DNA of 64,000 nt from Thecamonas trahens ATCC 50062 (Eukaryota > Apusozoa > Apusomonadida > Apusomonadidae), in assembly GCF_000142905.1 (NCBI RefSeq), contig NW_013657643.1:289911-353910 (forward strand), in the 5' to 3' direction. Below the pieces are notes generated by a model. The model ran no database searches. It saw only the letters and a program-made list of their open reading frames with translations, and was not told the origin of the DNA. Position 1 is the stretch's first letter. The number at the start of each line of letters is the position of its first letter. Position numbers and translations under genes: made by a program. Shown one piece after another: positions 8,693 through 20,618 of the stretch.

Positions 8693-11600
8693 TCACAGCT
8701 CGACCGCGTCCGAGATCATCGGCGGCGGCTCCTTGACGCCGGCGGGCGTGAGGAGCGCAGCGCTGTCGCTTGGCGGCGGCGGTGCGAGGCTGACATCGGC
8801 CGGCGAGACTGAGCCGTCGTTCGACGAGCTGCTCGAATCGTCGCGGACAATCGGGGTGAGCGTGAGTGTGGCAAGTGCCACTCCTCCTCCATTGTCGTTG
8901 TCGGCACCCAAGTCACCGAGCGGGTCGGTCTCGGGCGCTGTGTAGTCGTCCTGCTGGATGAGCTCGTCAAAGACCTCGTCAGTGAGCTTGATCATCGACT
9001 GCAGCTTGGGCTCCGCTGCCGACGGGCCGGCCTCAGTGGTGTTGAGGTAGTCGGTCGACGTCGAGCCTGCACCAGCGTTGAGGTACTGCTCGGTCTGGTC
9101 GAGGACGAGCTCAAAGACCTTGGCGGCCTGGATCCGCTGCGACATGATAGCTGCTGGCAGCTGCTTGCCGCCGAACGAGTGGTCATGCAGCCGCGCCACT
9201 ATCTTGTCGCGGTTGGTGCGGGCGTGCTTGAAGAGCGTGACCACGGCCGACTCGAGGTGGCGCCGCGGGACTGGAGCGCGATCGAGCTGCGCAATCGGCG
9301 TCGACGACGCAGGCACTGTCGAGAGCGTGTCAAACAGCCGCGCCACTGCAGTCTGGTTCTCGAGAATAAAGTCGTTCATCTGCACCATGTGCTTCTCCTT
9401 GGTGCCAAACTCCTTGCCGTTGGACAGGTTCTGCAGCACCTTGCCGATCATGACCAGGAGCTTGCGCTCTTCGGGCGTGGGCAGCTCGTGGACCATGTTG
9501 AACGCCTCGGGCGCAGTGAGCGCAGGCACGAGGAAGCGAAGGAACATAAAGCCACCGACGGCAATCGAGTTCTGCACCCGCTGGTGCTCCTCGAGGAACC
9601 GTTTCGCCTCCTCCGAGTTGGGATCGAGCGCGCCGCGGAGCTGGTCCACCACATGGTTGACCTTGCGCAGCTGCGACGTGAGCGATGTGATCGTCGACTC
9701 AAAGTTGGCCAGGTTCTCCTGGACCGGTCCAAGAATGGAGCCGAGGACCGACATGTCCGACTGGATGTGCGGCGCGAGCGCCGCAAGGTCCGAGAAGCAG
9801 TTGTTGCCCTCGATGTACGCCTCGGACGTGTCGTCCAGGTGGTCGCGCAGCGAGTCGGCAATGTACAGCCCAAGGTCCTCCGAAGAGACAGGGAACTTGG
9901 ACTGCATGCGGAGCCGGACGTGCTGGAAAAGGTGGCGGAACTCGATCGGCACCGCGTCCTGCGTCGCCTGGATGGCGGCAAAGACGCGCTGGCACCGCTC
10001 CAGGAGCGCAAACCGCTCCAACGCGTTGTTGCCCGACGACTTGGTCTTGATGGCATCAACATCGCCCACCCCCTCGAGCAAAAGCAGGTTCACCTGCCGC
10101 CCAATCGATTCGTGCAGGTAGTCGAGGCCCTTCATCTTGGAAAACGTCTTGAACAGCTTGGTGGCAAACGAGTTGGTGCGGAAGAGCGTCGACTGCGAGA
10201 GCGCGAGCGAGACCTCGCGCGAGACCATGTACAGGAGCATCGAGAGCGAGAGCCCGCGCGACTCGTACACCATGTTCACAGCCTTGGTGATCTTGTCCAT
10301 CTCTGTCGCCTGCGTCACGTCACCAATAGTAGCAATGAGCTCGTGGTCCATCACCACAGTCTCCACAAACGACTGCAGCATGCCGGCCATCTTACGATCG
10401 TCGGCCGAGAGCGTCGGCGGTGCGCCAAACATGATCCGCTCCCGGATCTCCGGCGTGAGCACCGGCGGCCGGAGCAGTGCCTCGCGATCCTTCCGCCGCT
10501 TGTACACAAGGCCGAGAATGGCAGCGAGAATGCAGAGCACAACCGCGACAGCACCCACCGCAGAGCCGATGATCATCGGCGCGTTAGAAGTCGGCGACTT
10601 GGGAAAGAGCGCAGGGTCGCCCAAAAAGTTGAAAATGACTCCTGCGGCAGGCACGTACTCGAGCCCGCGCCGCCGGAGCGAAAGCTCCACCGGCCCGGAG
10701 CTGGAAATGCGCGGCGTGACAACCGTGTACTCGGTTGTCGACACAAAGCTCGCGTTGACGCTCACCGAGCCGAAAACCACCTCCATGCCCTTGACGTCCA
10801 CAAAGTGCGTTCCGGTGAGCGTAATCGTCGCCCCGCCGGTCACCAGCCCGTCGGTAGGTGCCACCGCAGAGATCGTCGGGCACTCGGAGCCGCCCCAGTC
10901 GAGCGGCGCCGGGCAGAGGTTACTCGCCGAGCACGTCTGAGTCTCCATGCAGTACCCGCACTCCGGCCGCTCCGCCGTGTAGCACCCGTCGCACACAGCA
11001 ACGTCTTCGCAGATGTAGTACTCAAAGTTGACCACGGCGTCAGTGGCAGTGTAGAGCTCAGCACCGGCGTAGAGGCGGACCTCGGCAGCTGTGAGCTTGA
11101 GCTCTGACGGCGGCGCCACGCACTCAACCTTGGTCGAGGACACAATGGTGGCGTTGACCCGGGTCTTCCGAAGCGTCGCGGGATTGAAAAACTCACACTC
11201 GAGCTTCTCGTCGATCGGGTCGAGCGCAAGCGTCGTCACAAACGGCACCACCGAGCCGCCGGTGTACACGCCGCGCGCCGGGACACTCGGGTCCTCGCTC
11301 AGCGTCGGGCACGCACCAAACTCTGCAGGTGTACATGTCGGACAGATAGCCTGGACCGGGCACGCCTCGGCCTCAGAGACACACGTGGACGTCGAGAGAC
11401 ACCATGCGCAAGACGGCGTCGTCCGGCACGACCCACATGACGAGTACTGCGAGCACTCTTGCACCACAAGCGTGGCCGCCGGCGACGTCTGCGCGACGTA
11501 CGAGAGCCCACCGTTCTCCGAGTAGCACACCGAGTGCCGTCCATCGTCAATGAGCGTGATGTTGGCGCCAGGAACAATGCTCAGGACCCGATCCTCCAGC

Positions 11601-14600
11601 CGCTTCGACGCGTCGTCGCACGCCATCTGCGCCGCGTCGGCCGCCTCAGCACCAAACCCGAGGTTGACGAGCGAGACGTGAGTGAGCGGCGACAGACGCG
11701 CGCCGAAAAAGCGGACATCCGAAATGACATTGGCATCGACGTCGCCGACCGAGAGGCCAGTGATAGAGGTCGGCGACGCGCCATCGACAAACACGGTCCC
11801 AGCTGCGGTTGTGATCCAGCTCTGGCCGTCGTCGACCGAAATGCACACGTAGTGGGTGCCGATGTCCGTGACGCCGGCTTCGAGGGTCTCGGACGCACCC
11901 GCGAGGTGGGTGAGTCCAGTGAGCCCATCGCGCCCGGACCGTGCCTCACACAGGCTCGAGTTGTGCGAAAAGCCAAGCCACGTCGTCGGCGTCGAGACAA
12001 AGCCCGCATCGAGGGTAAGGGTCAGCGGCTCAAGGACGTGCGAGAGCCAGAGCTTAGGCAAGATGTCTGTCACGTCGCTCGCTGCAGCGGCAACGCCAGT
12101 GAGCGAGACCAGCGTCTGCTCGACAAAGCCCGAGCTCGGCCCGGTGACCGAGTAGCAGAGCTTGTATGCGCCCGGCGCCGAAATGCCTCTTGTCATGTTG
12201 AGCACCGTGTCCGAGACAGCGGCGCCACCTGCGGCAAGCGAAAACGGCAGGAGGACGTCAAAGCTGCCCGCCGCAGCGCACGAGCCGGTCGTGATGCCGA
12301 GGTACGAGGTCGGAGTGGGGAGCGAGCCGCCGGCATGGGTGAGGGTAAAACCAACAGCACCGACGCCAAGATTCGGCGGCACAAGCGAGGAAAACGAGTT
12401 GGCGGCGGCAACCTCGACCTGGAGCGTGCCGACAGAGGTTTGCTCGACCCAGGTCGTCGAGTCCACCGTGAAGCAGACAATGTAGGTGGTGGAGGATCCC
12501 GGGGTGGGCGGGACGCCCCATGTCATGGCCGACGCCGGCGAGCTCCACGTCGTCATGTCGATCTGCCCAAAGATGGTACCCGAGCAGCTGCCGATGCCAA
12601 AGCCAACCTTGACGTTGGCAGAGAGCGGGACAGTGCCGGCAAATGAAAAGGCCGGCATAGTGCCAGCGCCAGTCCGCAACGGCGACATGGAGGTGAGCGA
12701 GGTCGGGACGGCACGGACGACGGCAACAGATAAGTCGTCGCCCTGTGCCTGCCAGCTCACGCCGTCGTCAACCGAGTAGCACAGACGGGCGGTCTTGCCG
12801 GACTGGGTGAGGCCTGATGCGAGCACGACGGTGCCGGACGGGGTAGGATACGAAGTCGTGCCGTCGAGCGTGGTAGCGCACGAGGTGGTGTACGAAAAGG
12901 CAAACTTGGTGGTCGGCGTCGCCACAAGACCACCGATGGTGAGGACTTCGAGGGCGTCGGCGGCAACAATGCGAGGGGAGATCGAGGTGAGCGAGGTCGG
13001 GGTGGCGACGGTGACCGTGAGAAGCGACGGGTTGGTCTGGAGCACCCAGTTCTCGCTGGCGACACCAAGTGTGACAGTGTAGCAAAGCGCGTAAGTGGTA
13101 GGGCTGACCTCGTCAAAGGCCGAGCCGAGAGCGACGTTCGTGGCCGCAGAGAGGGCGGTGACGGCGGTCCGGTACGACGCCTGGTTGCACGCACCCGCCT
13201 CGTCCTTGACCGCTGCAGGAATAAAGGCAATGGCAGACTTGGGTGAGACAATTGCGTTGACAAAGTTGATCGCCGGCGTCGTCCGCGAACCGATGACAGT
13301 TGGCGTAAAGCTGGTGATCGACGAGCTGAGCGCCGAGATAACCTCGACGGTCTCGCCCGACGTAGTGTAACTCACGCCGCCATCTACCGAGTAGCAGACC
13401 TGGTACGTGCCATCGATTCCGAGCGCCGGTGCAATGGTCAACTTGGACGAGGCCGTCGAAAAGGCTGAGACCGAGACAACATTACCTGCTGTGCTGCAGT
13501 CAGGGTCAGCGGTGACACCAAGGAAGGTGTGTGGCGAGAGGAACGGTGTCGAGACGGTCAGCGTCGGCGTCATGGTCGCAGCAAAAATGGCCGGGGAGAC
13601 GGCAGTGATGGCATTGGCGTTGGCGGCAACGGCGGTGAGCGTGACGGCGGTCTGTTGCGTCCAAGACGTGCCCGAGTTGGTCGAGAAGCAGACCTTGTAG
13701 GCGCCAGCCGAGGGAAGCCCGGCAGGCAGGACAATAGTCTGCTGCTCAAGAGCCGCAGGCATGGCGACCGTGACCGGAGGCTCCGAACTGCAGGTGGTGA
13801 GTGTAAAGCCAATACGACACGTCCCGCAGCCGATGGCAACAACCGAGCCAGAGCGGGTGAGAACAACCGAAGCAGGCGCGCCGACACCGACAGCAGCCGG
13901 GGCCACTGAGCCAACGACAGCAGCCGAAGCCGCAGGAAGGACAAAGATTTGTGCGGGAACCGCGATCTGGCCAATCCACGACGCGGGCGGCGCCGGAGAG
14001 GCTGGATCAGTCGAGTAGCACGGCGTGAACACGCCGCCCGACGGGAAGCCGGCCGAGAGCGTGACTACGCCGGGACCGCCAAGTGCAACGCTGCCAATGC
14101 GATCCGAGAGGCACGACGAGCTGGTAAAGGCGATCTTGGCGTTGGGGTCGACCGGCGACGGCGTGCCAATCGTCACCGTCGTGGCACCGGCCACGGTCAC
14201 GAGCGGATCGACAGTCTCGATGACGAGCGCGTTGGGGTCGTTGGCAACAGGAATGGAGCCGCCGATGACCTGGTCGGTAAAGGTGATGCCCGAGTCAGTC
14301 GAGACACACAGCGCAACCTCGGTGACGGCTGCATCGAGGACAAGGGTATTGGGGAACGTGACCAAGCTCGAGGGATCGGTGAGTGGCATGCCGGCGGCCA
14401 GATGGCCGGCCACGTCGGCGCACGTGCCCGGCAGCGCAATAGCGACGTGTGTGAGCGACGAAATATGCGGGCCGAGCACTTCAAAGCCGGGCTTGGACGC
14501 GTTGACCATGGTCTGCGGCGTAAAGCCCGTGATGAGGTTGGCCGACGGGAAGACAACCGTGACTCCCGGCGAGGTCTGCTGAACAAAGGTCGTCCCATCG

Positions 14601-16920
14601 TACGAAAAGCAGACGTCGAGCTCGACCTTAGGAGGGCTGACAGGCCAGGCGCCTGGCAGCGTCACGGCGCCGTTGAGCGTGGTGCTGCTTGCCAGACTGG
14701 AGACCGGTGTCTCGAGCAGCCGGAGTGAGGGTGAGGAGCAGCCGCCGGGGTAGGCAAGAGCAACAGCGGCGGCTGGAAACAGGGCGGTGTTGGCGCCGAT
14801 GGTAAAGACAAAGGATGTCGCGACACCGTTCGATACCTGCTGCGCGCCAGAGAGGACGGCCGAGTCGGTTGCCAGCGCGTCGACGGCCACAAACTGACTG
14901 GCGACTCCCTGGTGGACCGGAGTGACACCAGTCTGGATGCAGACATAGTACGTGCCGGGCGAGACGGTGACGGGCACGCTGATTGCAGAAGAAAAGATCT
15001 CAAAGGTGGCGACCTCAGCGACGCAGGAGTCCGTCGAAGAGACAATATACGCCAGAGTTGTCGGGGTAGGGACCACGCCAACAAAGTCGATCAGCGCCTC
15101 AACATCTCCTACGATGCTGCTTGGCGAGATTGCGGTGACAGCAGCGTTGGGCGAGGTGACGGTCAACGACTGTTGCGAGTCGACAAACGAGGCGCCTCCG
15201 TTGACGGAGCCACAGACGGTGTAATCACCGGCGCTGAGAGTCGACGAGGGCGGGACGGGACGCCCGGAAAGTTTGTCTTGGACGTCACCAGCTCTGGGTC
15301 GGAACAGCGAGGGTTGCCCGACACATCAAAGCCGTAAACAGTACCGGTCTCGGTGAACGCACCACCTTGAAAGTCGAGGACAGGGAGTGAGCCAGCACCA
15401 ATGACTGCAGGGTTGATGGCGGTAAGGAGGCCGTCGCGGACTTGGAGCGTAACACCGGACTGGAGAACCCAGGTGTTGGGGTAGACCGAGAGGCAGACGA
15501 CATAGTCGTTGCTCGAGCCAAAGTCACTGCCAGAGACAGCAAGCTCGGTGCCGGGCTCCGGAAAGTCAAATTGTGGCTGGACGCTGCCGTCGCACGAGCT
15601 GACTGCAAAGCCGATCTTGGTCGTTGGCCCTGCAAACGCAGACGCGGCCTTGGGCACGACACTGAGGGTGACGGCCGTGGAGACGCCGATAGAGTTCGGC
15701 GTGATGCTGGCAATGTCGTCAGCGGCGGCGGCAAAGAACTCAAGCGTGACCCGGCTTGGGTCGACCTTTTGGAACGGTCCGTTTGACTTCTCGGCCACAC
15801 ACAGGTGGTAGGTTCCTGCCGTGGGGGCCGAGGAGGTGAGCACAACCGAGTTGCCCGACACAACGGCCTTGCCGATTGGATTGTTAGTCGGACACGCCGA
15901 GGGCGAGGCGACAATACCGGCGTACATGATGTTGTCAATGCCCTCAGAAGACAAAAGGTTCAGCGTCAGTACGCCGCCAGTGCCGCCGACATCGGCGGCA
16001 AAACGCGAGGTCTGGACGCCGTCAATCATCGTCTCGACTTCAGAAGCCATGGGAATGTAGATGTACGAAACATCATCAAGTGGGTCGTTGGTGCTGTCGA
16101 GGAAGATCTGGAGCTTGGCGAACGAGCCCTTGGCCAGTCCGGGCATGACGCACGTGATAAAGTTCATGCTTGCATCGATGGAGGCAGCATTCGAAAACGA
16201 TCCGTCGTTAAAGTTGCATGTGATGGTGGTGGACACGTGCACAAGGTTGGTCATGTAGACCTTAAAGGTGGCGCCCTGGAGCGACTGGGTCGGGGCCGAA
16301 GTGACCTCGACCACGACGGAGCGCTCGTAGTAGGCAGTCATTAGGCCGGCTTCGGCCGCGATACCGCCATTGACAGAGCAACCTGCGCGCCTAAAATAGT
16401 GTTGGATGCCAAAGTCGGCACTGTTCACCAGAGTAGCAGTCAGAGGACTATACGGCTGCAGAAGATTAGACTCGCCTCCAAACTGGTGAGTAGAGAGACC
16501 AGCGGGCAGAATGGTTGCGTCCGTATTCCAATTGCCGATATAAGTGCCTCCGTTCCTCAATGCCAGGTAAAAGTTTTGGATCGAATCCCCGGCGCTGGTA
16601 ACAGTGTTGATCTTGAACTCCAGGCCGGTAAAGATGGCGTCGGCATGGGCAGCAAGTCCGAAAGACGAAAACTGCAGGCTGTTGCAGTACTCGTCATTGC
16701 AGAGGTTACAGGTGGCGTACGAGCCGTCGGGACCACCCTGCGCATTGGCGACATCACCGTTCCAGGCTAACATCCCCGAATTCAACTCAATCACAGAGCT
16801 CGCATAGCCGGAGACCGACTCGGCAACCATGACGGTCCTCTTTGGCCCGGCAGAGACCGGGGCGATGACCAGGGCCACCACGAGCAGAGCGGCAACGACT
16901 CGAAACGACAGCGACACCAT
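8693..16920 (-). CDS. Plexin-like single-pass receptor with intracellular RasGAP domain (full length, one frameshift)
   Basis: This is the second and larger paralogue, about 2740 residues once a one-base break at about 15246-15262 is allowed for; both frames are otherwise open and the repeats continue smoothly across it. I chose the Met at 16920 because a clear signal peptide follows (MVSLSFRVVAALLVVALVIA, cleavage near VSA-GP). A Cys-containing N-terminal globular region precedes about 15 beta-type repeats with the VCYSVDG...W..Q signature. Then come PSI (about 11345-11460), IPT (about 11090-11330), PSI (about 10905-11015), IPT (about 10640-10900), one transmembrane helix (about 10508-10575) and a RasGAP domain (about 9360-10420). 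The arginine finger (TLFRTNS, codon 10178-10180) and the FLR arginine (codon 9536-9538) are both present, so catalysis is expected. The predicted role is a surface receptor that switches off a Ras-like GTPase; ligand unknown. Confidence 0.85.
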
Positions 16921-17943
16921 GACGATTGCAACAAAGCCTGTGACGAGTATGTCAATAGTGAGTACAGACTCGGCGGTGGGGGTGAAGTGTACAAGGAAGA
17001 GCAAAGGGGGGGGGGTAGAGCGGTAAGGGGGGAGGGGGGGAGGGGGGGGAACGAGCAGGGATGGCCGCCCGAGGTGAGTTTGACCGCAAAGAGCCGACCA
17101 CCACAATCGGGCATGTTCATCCATGAACAATTGTCATTGGGGAAAATTGGAAGGAGGAGGGAGCCAGTTTCCCTCTTTCCCCCTTCGGGTGGCAGCACGT
17201 GTGCTGGGTGGTGGTGTGGTGGTGTGGTGGTGGGGAAGGGGGGGAGGGAATGGGTGGAAGGGGGCGACGAGCAGGAGGGAATATACGTACTGTTGTTGGG
17301 GATGGCAGCCTCTGGTTGGGTGTAGAGACCGTTGTTGGGAAAGGGGAGGAGGGGCGGGGCGGGGAAGGTGGGCAAGGGAGCTGACGGTGGTGTCGCGTGG
17401 CTGGTGAGAAGTGATGACCATTCCATCAACGTCATTTTCAGTGGTTATACTGAAAAACTGAACGAGACACAGCGAAACGTGCGACGGCAAAAATTTGTTG
17501 TCATCGAATAGTCATCAGCAGCCACCGTCTGCCATCGGCATCAAGCCCACTCACAATAGCAACTAGCTATCACACGGACGATGAATGTCCCTGGAACTGT
17601 GTCTCTGGCTTGTAGAGTTGATTGGCAACTTGCGGCGCAATGATCTTCTGTACCATGCCCGGAAGCTGATGCCAGGAGCCGATCCAGCGATGCTTGCCAC
17701 CCACACGCACACCTCGGTCTGCTTCCCATCAGATGACCAGCGGTGATCAACACACAGGCAGCAGCCGGCGAGTGTGGTGCTGTGGGGAATGCGTGTGATT
17801 GGCTGCCGACATCGGTGTAGCGGAAACGTTCCGCAACGACGGGCAACGGTTTCATTGCGTGAGGAGCGGCACAATTTGTCAACGGCAACCAGCAGGTCTC
17901 GCCAGCATCAGGACGACCACCTGACTTCCTTCATCTCATCATC
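16921..17943. other. Divergent promoter region, G-rich
   Basis: About 1 kb lies between the divergent receptor (minus) and aquaporin (plus) genes. Nearest the receptor start are G-tracts on the plus strand (17006-17050, i.e. C-tracts on that gene's coding strand). Further on is a degenerate GGTGGTGT array (about 17206-17235). No convincing coding sequence was seen. The open frame on the minus strand up to 17130 is only an upstream extension of the receptor frame and lacks a signal sequence at its own start. Confidence 0.5.
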
Positions 17944-18949
17944 ATGGCGGGCGAGTTCAATGGTAACATCCGCGACATGGCGTTCTGGCGTGGCGCCGTG
18001 GCCGAGTTCCTCGGCACTATGTTTGTGGTCTTCATCGTGACCTCGGTCTGGGTCTCCAACCCAGCCATGGGCATGACCGGCGACCTTGCTCTGGCCACGG
18101 GCTTCACCTACGCCGCCGCCCTCTACTTTGCCAAGGGCTACTCGGGTGGTCACCTCAACCCGATCGTTTCCCTTGTCGCTGTTGTCTTCCAGCAGGTACG
18201 CCTCCTCTTATATCCCGCTTGTTGCCCTCTAGCTCGCCCTCTAGCACCCGCAAGCGCCCGCTGCTTGCCTCCGGGCCTGGGTCCAACGGCTGTCCGTTGC
18301 GGCCTAACGGCCGTTCCCTCTCTGCAAATTTTTGGCCTTCTGCGCGTCGCCTTCTTCCTTGTCTCCAGAAGCGGCACACCCACGCTCACTCACATGAACC
18401 TTGTCTTGCATGGTACAGATCCACGTCATCCAGTTTGCTGTCTACTTCCTCATGCAGATCCTCGGCGGGATCATCGGCTCGGCGTTTGTGCGCGCGGCGC
18501 GCGACGGCCAGCACCAGAACCAGTGGCTCGGCGCTGTCCGCGTCTTCCCCAACTCGACTGATGGGCAGGCGTTCCTGTGGGAGTTCATGGGCACGCTCTT
18601 TGTCCTTATTGTGTTTGTGGAGACCTCGTACGGCAAGGCCTTCCGTGCCGGCAACATCGCGCCGCTGGCTCAGGGCACCGCGTACTACGCCGCCACGGTC
18701 GCCACTGGCCGCTGGACGTCGGCCTCGCTCAACCCGGCCCGCGCCTTTGGCCCGGCCCTTGTTGCTGACCGGTGGGACGACCACTGGCTGTATTGGATTG
18801 CTCCGATTGTTGCCGCCGTCGTCGTCATCATCCTCGGCGCCTTTGTCTTCAACGTCGCCAAGCCGATCGGCATGGGCCCGAAGCCCGCCACCGCCCAGAC
18901 CGATGAGGAGGAGGGCGCCCCCATGCGGGTTGTTAACCCGGGCAAGTAG
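17944..18949 (+). CDS. Aquaporin (MIP family), two exons
   Basis: Exon 1 is 17944-18195 and exon 2 is 18419-18949, joining in frame to 260 residues, the usual MIP size. Six hydrophobic segments are visible. The first pore loop reads HLNPIVSL, so its NPA box is NPI (codons 18157-18165); the second is canonical LNPARAFGP (NPA codons 18731-18739), which includes the selectivity-filter Arg. The protein should be a plasma- or vacuole-membrane water or small-solute channel. The intron falls just after the first pore loop, has a GTACGC donor and an ACAG acceptor, and is flanked by sequence that aligns to MIP proteins only when it is removed. The acidic C-terminal tail carries no recognised motif. 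Confidence 0.93.
18196..18418 (+). other. Spliceosomal intron in aquaporin gene
   Basis: 223 nt with donor GTACGC and acceptor TACAG. Removing it joins the segment ending VVFQQ to IHVIQFAVYF without a frame change. The pyrimidine content is moderate and there is no strong polypyrimidine tract next to the acceptor. Confidence 0.9.
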
Positions 18950-19422
18950 CTGCGTGTGTTGATCGAGTCTGACCCTATCCTGTCTGTCCTCTCCTGTCGC
19001 GTCGTGCCCTGTCCTTCCTGGCCTCGACCGCGACCGCGACTATTACAACCGTCCACCTTTCCCATACACAACCTCTCTGCCTCACATCATCTTCTCACCC
19101 CCCCCCCCCCACCATTGTTGCAATCCAGAAGTCCAAACCATCCATCCCTTTGCCTCGATAAGATCAGGATCGCCCCCCCCCCCCTCCCCCCCTCCTTTTT
19201 TTTCCCCCGCTACCGTCCGCCCAGCAGCGGGTGGCGGTTCCTTGGCGAGCCGAGTCGGCCAAAAGCCGATGGCCATCCTCCATCCATCACATCACCCAAC
19301 TCTCTGTCTCGACGGAGAAGCGGCGAGTTAGAGAAGGCGAACGAGCAGATACAAGCCAGCCTTGCAGTTTCCAAGAGCTAGTGTAACGGACCAACAAGGA
19401 AGAGATACACACGTAGCCAAGC
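18950..19422 (+). other. Intergenic region with poly(C) tracts upstream of RPF2
   Basis: This 473-base gap between two same-strand genes is pyrimidine-rich on the plus strand. C-runs are centred near 19104, 19180 and 19190, with a T-run at about 19197-19203. No gene is seen; it probably holds the aquaporin 3' end and the RPF2 promoter and leader. Confidence 0.5.
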
Positions 19423-20397
19423 ATGTCTAGCCGCCGACCCAACCGTCCCAAGACGCAGCGGGGCAAGCGTGCTCTCAAGGCCCGGGAGGCTAAGATTGTG
19501 GAGGACTCCAAGAAGGCCCTGCTGCTGAAGGGGCCCAAGTGCTCGGCCGGTGTGACGCAGCTGCTCCGGGAGCTGCATGCCATGCGCCGGCCGCTCTCTG
19601 TCCTCTTCAACCGCAACAACTCGGTCCGTCCGTTTGAGGATGAGGAGTCGATCACGTACCTGACGGGCAAGAACGAGGCCGCCCTCTTTGCCCTCGGCAC
19701 CTCGACCAAGCACAAGAAGAACCGGCTGATCATGGGTCGGACGTTTGAGAACCAGGTGCTGGACATGATCGAGTTTGAGGTCGTCAACTTTACCTCCATG
19801 TCCGAGTTCAAGGGCAAGGCCAAGTCATCCGTCGGCTCCAAGCCGCTCGTCCTCTTCCAGGGCGAGCGCTTTGAGACTGATGACGTATTTGTCGCCACAA
19901 AGTCGCTGCTCATGGAGTTCTTCCTCGGCAACACAGAGCTGACAGAGCTTGATCTTGCCGGCGTCGAGCATGTGGTCATCGTCTCGGCCATGCCGGGCGA
20001 CTTTATCCACATCGGCCACTACGCCATCGAGCTCAAGAAGTCCGGCTCTCGCCTGCCGCGCGTCGAGCTTGTGGAGATCGGGCCCGAGTTTGACCTGGTC
20101 ATGCACAGGACACACTTTGCTGATGCCGCCCTCATGAAGGACGCCATGTTTGTGCCCAAGGACCTCCGCCCCAAGAAGGTCAAGAACGTCTCCCGCGATG
20201 CCTTTGGCTCGGTCGTCGGCAACATCCACATGTCGCGCCAGGACCTCACCGAGGTCAACACCCGCAAGGTCAAGGGTCTCCGCCGCTCGCGCGACAAGGC
20301 CCTCGCCGCACAGGCTATTGCCGAGGCTGCCGCCGAGGTCGAGCTCGAGGACGGCGGCGACGCCGGCCCTGCCCGCAAGCGCTCCCGCCGCTCCTAG
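19423..20397 (+). CDS. RPF2: Ribosome production factor 2 homologue (Brix domain)
   Basis: This 324-residue intronless protein has the RPF2 layout: a basic N-terminus (RRPNRPKTQRGKRALKARE), then a Brix domain beginning around residue 30 with MRRPLSVLFNRNNSVRPFED and the conserved SLF.LGTSTKHKK..L.MGRTFENQVLDMIEF block. A Lys/Arg-rich C-terminus ends the protein. In yeast and animals RPF2 works with RRS1 to bring the 5S RNP (5S rRNA, uL18, uL5) into nucleolar pre-60S particles. The length matches the family. The start is the first Met, right at the basic N-terminus. It is convergent with the DUF1295 gene and has its own leader containing C-tracts. Confidence 0.93.
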   Translation: MSSRRPNRPKTQRGKRALKAREAKIVEDSKKALLLKGPKCSAGVTQLLRELHAMRRPLSVLFNRNNSVRPFEDEESITYLTGKNEAALFALGTSTKHKKNRLIMGRTFENQVLDMIEFEVVNFTSMSEFKGKAKSSVGSKPLVLFQGERFETDDVFVATKSLLMEFFLGNTELTELDLAGVEHVVIVSAMPGDFIHIGHYAIELKKSGSRLPRVELVEIGPEFDLVMHRTHFADAALMKDAMFVPKDLRPKKVKNVSRDAFGSVVGNIHMSRQDLTEVNTRKVKGLRRSRDKALAAQAIAEAAAEVELEDGGDAGPARKRSRRS

Positions 20398-20462
20398 CCG
20401 GTTCATGGTACGATTCTCGCCCCGCGCCAGGCTGAACAACGTACGGTAAAGTGAGCGATTAT

Positions 20463-20479
20463 CACACACACACACACAA
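20463..20479. repeat. Short (CA)n microsatellite
   Basis: A CA dinucleotide run of about eight units lies in the 221-base gap between the convergent RPF2 and DUF1295 genes. Nothing else is recognisable in that gap. Confidence 0.8.
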
Positions 20480-20618
20480 ACCTGATGTTGCTCCGCGAGC
20501 GCAGGGCGCCGAGGCGGTCGGCGGGCGCCATCGCAGTGTCCTCGTGCCGCCACCTCGGGGGCTGTTCCTACACGGCTCAACACACTACGTGCGCGCTCAT
20601 TTACTGGCAAGGGCAGGC

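Noticed and set aside
9179-11107. A 642-codon open frame on the plus strand antisense to the RasGAP domain
   Set aside because: GC-rich coding DNA opens long antisense frames. Its product is Arg/His/Leu-rich without domains, while the minus strand encodes clear RasGAP, PSI and IPT motifs.
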